Of a stretch of DNA of 30,091 nt, positions 24,701 to 30,091 are shown one piece after another; within the stretch, counting starts at the first letter, position 1, and every line of letters begins with the position of its first letter. The DNA comes from Candidatus Thalassarchaeaceae archaeon (GTDB taxonomy: Archaea > Thermoplasmatota > Poseidoniia > Poseidoniales > Thalassarchaeaceae): assembly GCA_030747475.1 (NCBI GenBank), contig JASLKO010000060.1:1-30091 (forward strand). Reading direction: 5' to 3'. The notes under the pieces are model-generated. The model searched no databases. It had not been told where the DNA came from and saw only the letters and a program-made list of their open reading frames with translations. The translations under genes and the position numbers were made by a program.

Positions 24701-27700
24701 CAGTAATGGTGTTCTTGAAGGTCCGCACATGAAGTATCGTGTATATGATGCAGAAGCAGGCTCATGGTCGTCATGGACAACTCGTTCCATGGCTCCTGAT
24801 GCTTCTCGTAGTTCCTGTGAGCAAAATACTTGCACATGGTCGACAACCATCCCCGGTACAGACCGTGGCAACTCTGTCGAATACACACTACACGCCAAGG
24901 ACAACAATGGTAACTGGAACAACACCACTACCTACTCCTATGGAATCGATACACCGAGCAAGATCTTCGTAATCGAGTGGCACGACATGACAGCTGGATT
25001 CAACTCCGGTTACAATGTCAACTATCAGGTCCGCCTGTATGACGTCACAAACGAGATTGAATTCGAGTATGACACCGGCAGCAATGCGTACTACGATTAC
25101 CAGTACATCGGCTACCAGAACCCGGCAGCCACGACTGGTGAACTCCTACGTGCGCGCGGAGCAGGATTCATTGGTGGACAAAATCCGTTCTCCAACAATT
25201 ACCGCATCGCGACTGATGGTAGTGCACATGCATACGAATCGTACTCTGCAGGCATGTCTGAGTTGTTCAACTACAACGAAGAATTCACCGGCAGCAGCAA
25301 CGGTTACCCGTACACATACTACTGTACCCGTTACTTCACCAGCTACCGAGCTGACTGCAGTACGGTTATCGATATGCCAACAGATTTCGAGTTTGAGTAC
25401 TTCGGCAGTACCTTCAACGGAACGCAGGGTCACAAGATCCACGCAGTCCGCCACGGTGCAATGCAGTTCAGTACCTCAAGTTCAACCAACAGTGCACAGA
25501 TGATGAATTCGGCTTGGGGAACAACCATGCCAGGCATGCCTAGCAGTTCCACATATGCAGCAAACATCGACCTTGCACCATGGTGGGGCTACTACGCAGC
25601 ATACTACTGCTACTACAACTCAGGATCTGAGTGCAGCATCCGCTCGAAGGTAATTCCATTCGACGGCGCAGGTATGGACGTAACTTCTGATATTACAGTT
25701 CCAACAATTTGGGACGAAGAGCAGAGTCCAATCCGTGTGAACCCATCCAATGGTGACTACTTGCAGGTCTCCGCCGACTTGACCATCATGCCAGGCGTAG
25801 AAGTGCAAATCGCTGAGGGCAAGGGTATCGTCATGACTGGTGCTTGTGATTCACTAAGTGCCAATGGTAACGAAACTCACCCAGTGAAGATTACCAACAT
25901 GGGTACAAACTATGCGAAGGGTATTGCATTCACCAACGGTGGTTGCAATTCCGCATCCACAGATGATCGTCATACGTTCACAAACACAGACTTCGAGAAC
26001 ATGGATATCGCCATCAGTGCAGGCAGCCGACACGGCACCGCACCACACTACAATGGCAATGTTGGTAACTTCACATTCAGTGATGTAACCTTCACCAACG
26101 TCTCGACAGCAATCAGCCATGGCAGTGGTCAAGGAACTGGATTCGATCTATCGGGTGTCAGCGTGTCTAACAGCGCAGACTCCTGTATCGACCTTCCAGA
26201 TGACTCTACACTAACGTGGGTTGAAGGTTCAGCCACAGACTGTAACACGCACGCATACGCGGGCCAAGGTGCAGTTGATACTGGCGATGGTTCAACAGTA
26301 TGGATTGAGAACGTCGACTTCACCGATGCAGCCGTTAACGGTATCATCGGTACAGCAGACAGTCTCACATTGTCCAACGTGACCATCGATGCTAGTGGTG
26401 GATTCTCATGGCAACAAACCGGAACCGGTGTTGCACAGACAGGAACAGCGACCAGCGGTACTGATGCTTACTTCTACAATGTAGATATCAGCAACTATCT
26501 CGCCGCATTGACAACCCATGCAACCGACAGTCTCCACATGGAGCAAGTCGACAGTACGGGTGACTCCAACGGTTACACTGTAACACCAGCGGGCGCAAGC
26601 AGCCCAACAGTTGGTGACACAGGTTGGACCATGGACACAGTCAGTGCAGATGGTGGCCTCACAATGGCACGCACACAACCAGGCAACATGGACAACATCG
26701 ATCTCGGTGGCGCCCTACAGTTGTCCGGTACAGCACCAAGCTCAGATATGGTTCGAGGCAGTACAGTTACTGCTGAAGGAATCACCATCAACGGTTGTGG
26801 CTGGAATGTTAACTTGGACGATGTTACTATCGGATCCGGTGGATCCAATGGTGCATGGATCAGTGCAAACTGTGCTTCATCTGCAAGCAGTAACGTTGTC
26901 ACCATCTCAGATGGTACAATGTCTGGAAGTTCATCGAACAACAACTTCGCGTACGCACGTAACAGCGTTCTGACTGTTGCAGAGATGACCATCACAGGTC
27001 AGACTGCGATGGGCAGCAACCTTGCTAGTGCCGGTACCAACGGTGACATCCGTTTGATTGATGTGAACTTCCGAGGCAACGATTGTCTTGATTCATCCAA
27101 CAGTGCCGACACCTCGGTCTGTTGGGTTGAAGCAGCATCCGGCTCCGCGAAGATTTACTTCGGTGGATCAGGAACTGTCTCCGTATACCGTTCAGGTAGC
27201 AGTGGTAACGCCTTCCAGGCAAACCACAACGTTGCCGCATCGGTTCACGACAGCTCAGGCACAGAATTGTTCACAGTAGGCACCGGCAAGACCGATGCCT
27301 CTGGAGCAGCAAACGTTTGGCTAATCACGGACCTATACGAGCGTGACAACAACGGTGCAACCAGTTCATCGGCTACGTACACTGACCACACCCTCCGCGC
27401 AGCGGGTGGTGCAGGACAGAACGTTACAGCGCCAACGGACGTATGGTACACATCAGGGCACAACGCTGACTATCCATCCAGTGACCTACCTCTAGAGGTT
27501 GGTTCACACGTTTACCTCAAGCTTGAGGCATTCCCGATGGACTTCGGTGGCGCAACAAAGGACTGTACGTTCTTCAGCTCCAACGACTCAGCATCGTCTC
27601 TGGATGGATACTACACCTACACCCGTCAAATCATCACCTTGTCTGCTGACATGGTTTTGGATGGATGTAGTGTACACCTACAGGGAACTTCGCTGCGCAT

Positions 27701-30091
27701 CAACCGCACAGCAAGTAGCAACCCAACCATCACTCTGCGCAACGGCGCAGAGTTGCTCATCAGTGAGCACGATGGTGACTTTGGTGCAATCCGAGCACAG
27801 TCCAGTGCCTACCCATGGTCGATGGATCTAAGCAACGGTGGTCAGATGACCATTGATGCAGGTTCCATTCGCGACATGAGCGGTGGCCTCACAGTCAGTG
27901 ATGGCGGTACACTCTTGATGCGCAACGGATCGACAGCATACGGCAGTCCAAACGCTGCAGCATCAACAGCAACCATCAACGTTGACGGCGGTACATACAT
28001 TGTCGACAACGCCGTTGTACAGAATGTCAACTCTGGTATCGGTGTTCGCCTTGGCAACACTGCAGCCAGTGACCTATCGAACATTCTAGTGAAGAACTCT
28101 GCAGTCGGAATTTCGGTTCTTGACGCAGCACCTACAATTGATGGATTCACACTAACTGACAACACAGTTGGTATGGAAATCGATGGTGGTATGAGCCTAC
28201 CAAGCATCTACCGTTCGACAATCCTCAGCGGTGAGAGTGCAGGTTGGACAACACACGCAATTGACATCACATCGTTTGCGAAGAACAACAACTACGTGCA
28301 ACTTGGAACCAACATTGTCTATGGTGGCGGTAACTCGGACCCAGTTTTCGGTTCGTACTACGCCAAGTACTTCATGACCACAGATCGCTGGCGAATCGCA
28401 GTCGATGACGGCAGCGGTTTGACCAACGTTACGGATTCCAGTGTAACTGGTTACTACCCATGGGGTAACAACGACCCAGCTGTAACAGCCGGTTCGCACT
28501 CCTACGATGGTGGTAACGGTGGTGCACCTGTTTGGGATTGCAACTACTACGGTTACAAGTACAACCCAGGTGGTTCTTACCAGTACGCGTACTATGGTTA
28601 CTTCATCAACTACGGTGGATACACTAGTGCAGGAAACTACAACATGGAACCCCTTGAATTCGGATTCCGTATCGAGAGTGCACCTGGAGTAACAGCGAAC
28701 ACCAACTACTACCCATACCATTACTGGGGAAGTTATTGGCCTAGCTTCTACTATTCCGGACAATACGCACCTCCTGAGGGCTTCAACGGAATGTGGGGCA
28801 GTTACAACGTGTGCCAAAACTACGCATACAGTTCAGTAACACCACAGCCAGCAGGTTACCGCTTGGCTTACCCAATCATTGACACTAGCAGTTCAAACAT
28901 CCAGCAGGTTGTCATGTACGTGGACATGGTTCACTACGGTGCTGACTACTACCAAGACCGCTTGGACGTCTCCGTCCGTGCTGCTGGTTCAGTTGCAGAC
29001 CTATTGAACAAGGATTACAGCCGTGACTTCGGAACAGCCGATATCAGCAACGGTCAAATCACCGGTGCAGATACAGGTGTAGACATCGGTGGCGACCGTG
29101 CTGCTGGTGCTCTAACCAACATCACAGTGTCCGCCCCAGTCAACGAGGGTGTTCTCATCTCCGGTAGCACAGGTGCTACCATGGATCAGATCCAAGTTGA
29201 TGGTGGCCGCTACGGTGTCCGCATGGGCAGCAATGCTGGTGGCAAGTTGGTTCTAACCAACATGGATCTTGATGGCCAGTCCAACGATGGTCTAGTTCTT
29301 TCAAAGGACATGACTCTCGAAGCGAGTGGAATCATCCAGAACGCAGGTTACTGTGGTCTGAAGGTCCTATCCGCTAGTGACGCAAACTGGGAGTTTGACG
29401 GCTTGACGCTGAATAACAACGCAGTTGGTATTACACACGACGGTACTGGTAACATGTTGATGACTGATACATCGATGACTGGAAACACAGTCGATGTCTC
29501 GATGAGTGGTACAGCAATGATGGACTATCTTGAGGGAGATGTCACTGACTCACTAGTTACTGTCAGTGACACTGCGCGATTCACTCGCCTACGATCCCTT
29601 GATGTGTCGATTACAGCTGACTCAAGCGCAGTAGCTGATGCACCGGTCAAGATTCTTGACGGTGACAACTACGTGGTTGACAGCGGTACGACTGACGCCA
29701 GTGGTGGCGTTGATGGCATGTCATTCATGACATGGATGAAGGATGCATCTGGTAAAACAACTGCAAACCTTGCAGGTTACCAGTTGGTGACCATTGCAAC
29801 CATCGATTACACCGACGGTGTAGACCTTGACGCTCGCTATGCAATGAACACAGTTACGCTAACAGATTCGTCTGGCAACACAGCATCAGCTGACTTGACC
29901 ACTTCGATCGACTCGCGTACGTGTTACAGTTACACATCGTCGAGTTATGACTACCACGAGCCGTGTACTGGTTTGAATTATCGAAGCAGTCGCACAGTTG
30001 ATGGAATCGTAGAGTACGGTTACTATGCAATGGTCAGTGACATGTCTAACCAGGTTATCCAGATGGACGCACCATTCAACTATGCCGACAT
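21726..30091 (+). CDS. Giant secreted tyrosine-rich beta-helix protein (3' end beyond window)
   Basis: One frame stays open from the ATG at 21726 to the right edge, 2788 codons with no stop; an in-frame TGA directly precedes the ATG and fixes the 5' end. A signal peptide (residues about 9-29, ending SWAQA) starts it. Residues about 30-325 form a beta-rich head ending in YPIMIDPTIDV, the segment that precedes DNRLRE-like domains in Rhs-type and other secreted proteins. A DNRLRE-like domain follows (about 390-560, RTAVHRFNLANTMPSGATVTGV). Ig-like and lectin-like stretches follow. Right-handed beta-helix repeats begin near 1322 (DYLQVSADLTIMPGVEVQI) and run to about 1755, again about 1960-2180 and about 2435-2600. 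Tyrosine clusters recur throughout. It is expected to be exported and very long; adhesion or glycan binding is inference. Codons strongly favour AAC and TAC. Confidence 0.82.
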   Translation, partial: MVTNGNKKVLGGSWLLLTLLMIGMSWAQAVPPAGDAISTTSVDDAEANNAVDPFALNVEEYATVDYTEFGYPAEDELVGSRTATSKTYVTDEGKVALVTTDPIHYLDDQDVWQEIDLNIESEASGWSVTENTFDTYFESDVNNGVVIQVDDNIDAIRMGINPVVVQMEKDQMPMMYQLDKTEEPVQSSGNVLRYPMGQGVALDYTVSSTQVKQNLVVRDQPFFGQEFNGWFGLQEEMLIPHGYAVFEGSSPLQEGKVLTTDEGFEIRNVETGELLVTVPAPLVYEADMTKLPGLGQYFIMQIGEHVQITTVIDSEWLMDDNRTYPIMIDPTIDVTASTTYYTYKYRYTSSWSSTTYVRGYATSYITYTCKGNGNAATTCTSSSYYSNYLRTAVHRFNLANTMPSGATVTGVDYENHVGRYRTGSRSFEVAVMKSGSSQSSTMVDPAQQLSNYGRNLHNYAANSAASSAATTLSDPGYYYGYNAGSIRSITMNSNGESDVQDAVDGNAAGTSGNILGLAVRNSGNAPMWYWCTQNTYTYYGCQSSASYKPHLEISYTGGSDTAAPIADAVGFDGKTTYLAGARTMYMSALDASGVNTTAAGAPHLWYSVDGGSWTGVSATTIGSCVAGLTCNFKATIPAQTAPATGTTEVEYYWAYRDSPAPPNGGVSGTTGTTPAGGSGIPSNMQTHPSTPWSYEIESVDNAADGDNKWQLKVAGMNSYSYYSAQRYYDWQLTYYEPSREYHMEYDTSNCGTGSLSCFNTGGVLDLRYYPGTTRVCTSTTCQTNMDKVTVPGLSMNARNGPGSDLIWYHDGTSWGVMGYEVSSGNGIEQPQAAGSIYTSLNYGSADDGYVKVPIPGDITGYYGSFSWNSTYSLNSANRNLFCVNTNNNPIMFVRSTYSGSTYSNPCYSTYYYYRYNYAWNGWANPGWDGKVSTSFQINSKVSSIKPAPDTFPPEFDHSGFMDTYVEDDRTLALKINDAGDPPMGLNTSSGTDSNGVLEGPHMKYRVYDAEAGSWSSWTTRSMAPDASRSSCEQNTCTWSTTIPGTDRGNSVEYTLHAKDNNGNWNNTTTYSYGIDTPSKIFVIEWHDMTAGFNSGYNVNYQVRLYDVTNEIEFEYDTGSNAYYDYQYIGYQNPAATTGELLRARGAGFIGGQNPFSNNYRIATDGSAHAYESYSAGMSELFNYNEEFTGSSNGYPYTYYCTRYFTSYRADCSTVIDMPTDFEFEYFGSTFNGTQGHKIHAVRHGAMQFSTSSSTNSAQMMNSAWGTTMPGMPSSSTYAANIDLAPWWGYYAAYYCYYNSGSECSIRSKVIPFDGAGMDVTSDITVPTIWDEEQSPIRVNPSNGDYLQVSADLTIMPGVEVQIAEGKGIVMTGACDSLSANGNETHPVKITNMGTNYAKGIAFTNGGCNSASTDDRHTFTNTDFENMDIAISAGSRHGTAPHYNGNVGNFTFSDVTFTNVSTAISHGSGQGTGFDLSGVSVSNSADSCIDLPDDSTLTWVEGSATDCNTHAYAGQGAVDTGDGSTVWIENVDFTDAAVNGIIGTADSLTLSNVTIDASGGFSWQQTGTGVAQTGTATSGTDAYFYNVDISNYLAALTTHATDSLHMEQVDSTGDSNGYTVTPAGASSPTVGDTGWTMDTVSADGGLTMARTQPGNMDNIDLGGALQLSGTAPSSDMVRGSTVTAEGITINGCGWNVNLDDVTIGSGGSNGAWISANCASSASSNVVTISDGTMSGSSSNNNFAYARNSVLTVAEMTITGQTAMGSNLASAGTNGDIRLIDVNFRGNDCLDSSNSADTSVCWVEAASGSAKIYFGGSGTVSVYRSGSSGNAFQANHNVAASVHDSSGTELFTVGTGKTDASGAANVWLITDLYERDNNGATSSSATYTDHTLRAAGGAGQNVTAPTDVWYTSGHNADYPSSDLPLEVGSHVYLKLEAFPMDFGGATKDCTFFSSNDSASSLDGYYTYTRQIITLSADMVLDGCSVHLQGTSLRINRTASSNPTITLRNGAELLISEHDGDFGAIRAQSSAYPWSMDLSNGGQMTIDAGSIRDMSGGLTVSDGGTLLMRNGSTAYGSPNAAASTATINVDGGTYIVDNAVVQNVNSGIGVRLGNTAASDLSNILVKNSAVGISVLDAAPTIDGFTLTDNTVGMEIDGGMSLPSIYRSTILSGESAGWTTHAIDITSFAKNNNYVQLGTNIVYGGGNSDPVFGSYYAKYFMTTDRWRIAVDDGSGLTNVTDSSVTGYYPWGNNDPAVTAGSHSYDGGNGGAPVWDCNYYGYKYNPGGSYQYAYYGYFINYGGYTSAGNYNMEPLEFGFRIESAPGVTANTNYYPYHYWGSYWPSFYYSGQYAPPEGFNGMWGSYNVCQNYAYSSVTPQPAGYRLAYPIIDTSSSNIQQVVMYVDMVHYGADYYQDRLDVSVRAAGSVADLLNKDYSRDFGTADISNGQITGADTGVDIGGDRAAGALTNITVSAPVNEGVLISGSTGATMDQIQVDGGRYGVRMGSNAGGKLVLTNMDLDGQSNDGLVLSKDMTLEASGIIQNAGYCGLKVLSASDANWEFDGLTLNNNAVGITHDGTGNMLMTDTSMTGNTVDVSMSGTAMMDYLEGDVTDSLVTVSDTARFTRLRSLDVSITADSSAVADAPVKILDGDNYVVDSGTTDASGGVDGMSFMTWMKDASGKTTANLAGYQLVTIATIDYTDGVDLDARYAMNTVTLTDSSGNTASADLTTSIDSRTCYSYTSSSYDYHEPCTGLNYRSSRTVDGIVEYGYYAMVSDMSNQVIQMDAPFNYAD

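Noticed and set aside
21668..28817. Many minus-strand frames of 60-206 codons across the giant gene, for example 28197-28817 and 23073-23534
   Set aside because: They are antisense shadows of the long plus-strand frame; their compositions (Val/Cys/Thr-rich) mirror the Tyr/Asn/Gly codons on the other strand and they lack start signals.
22735..30091. Possible CRISPR-like or DNA tandem repeats in the repetitive-looking 3' part
   Set aside because: Similarity is at the level of amino-acid composition and beta-strand motifs; I see no exact DNA repeat with regular spacers.
1..30091. Mobile elements, integrases, toxin-antitoxin pairs or defence genes
   Set aside because: No transposase, recombinase, restriction or related motifs and no terminal inverted repeats with target duplications were found; the PIN-domain protein is Nob1 with a zinc ribbon, not a VapC toxin.

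Overview
The window looks like a piece of an archaeal chromosome, most likely a marine Euryarchaeota/Thermoplasmatota lineage such as Marine Group II (Ca. Poseidoniales). That assignment is inference. It rests on a Nob1-type PIN/zinc-ribbon nuclease (archaeal/eukaryotic rRNA processing), archaeal TATA boxes about 26-28 bp upstream of apparently leaderless ATGs, a MoaD/SAMP-like protein ending in Gly-Gly, a tRNA-Glu with archaeal features, and several very large secreted or membrane-anchored surface proteins with PKD-, FN3- and beta-helix-like modules and a single C-terminal membrane anchor. There is no sign of phage, IS element, CRISPR array or plasmid.

Layout. (1) 1-223 is the 3' end of a type I 3-dehydroquinate dehydratase, convergent with a minus-strand pair: a large PKD-domain metalloprotease (1206-5345) and a small membrane protein (224-1201). 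(2) A compact divergent promoter at about 5346-5429 faces a plus-strand operon of glutaminyl-peptide cyclotransferase, a membrane protein with a carboxypeptidase-regulatory-like domain, and thymidylate kinase with a long unknown C-terminal half (5430-8569). (3) 8570-12612 is a dense housekeeping stretch: a DUF2085 membrane protein, a membrane protein carrying an Smr-like domain, a small zinc ribbon, an NTF2/SnoaL-like protein, tRNA-Glu(UUC), a VTT/DedA-family protein, Nob1, TatA and MoaD-like. (4) From a shared divergent TATA element at about 12640 runs a MacB-type ABC ATPase and a 1538-residue FtsX-family permease with a huge extracytoplasmic insertion (12666-17992). (5) From 18070 on, gene style changes. 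A strong promoter and Shine-Dalgarno drive a 1062-residue surface protein (18125-21313), which ends at a very strong hairpin plus T10 terminator. After a 412-bp AT-rich intergenic region comes a giant secreted protein that is open from 21726 to the right edge (at least 2788 codons).

Theme. Many products act at or outside the cytoplasmic membrane: export (TatA), N-terminal maturation of exported proteins (glutaminyl cyclase), proteolysis (metalloprotease), an ABC export/extraction machine and giant surface proteins. The most striking element is the giant open reading frame with a DNRLRE-like head, repeated tyrosine clusters and long right-handed beta-helix-like stretches. Other notable points are the TMK fusion, the membrane-embedded Smr-like domain, three convergent gene pairs abutting at the same TAATCA junction, and AT elements that could serve both genes of a divergent pair.
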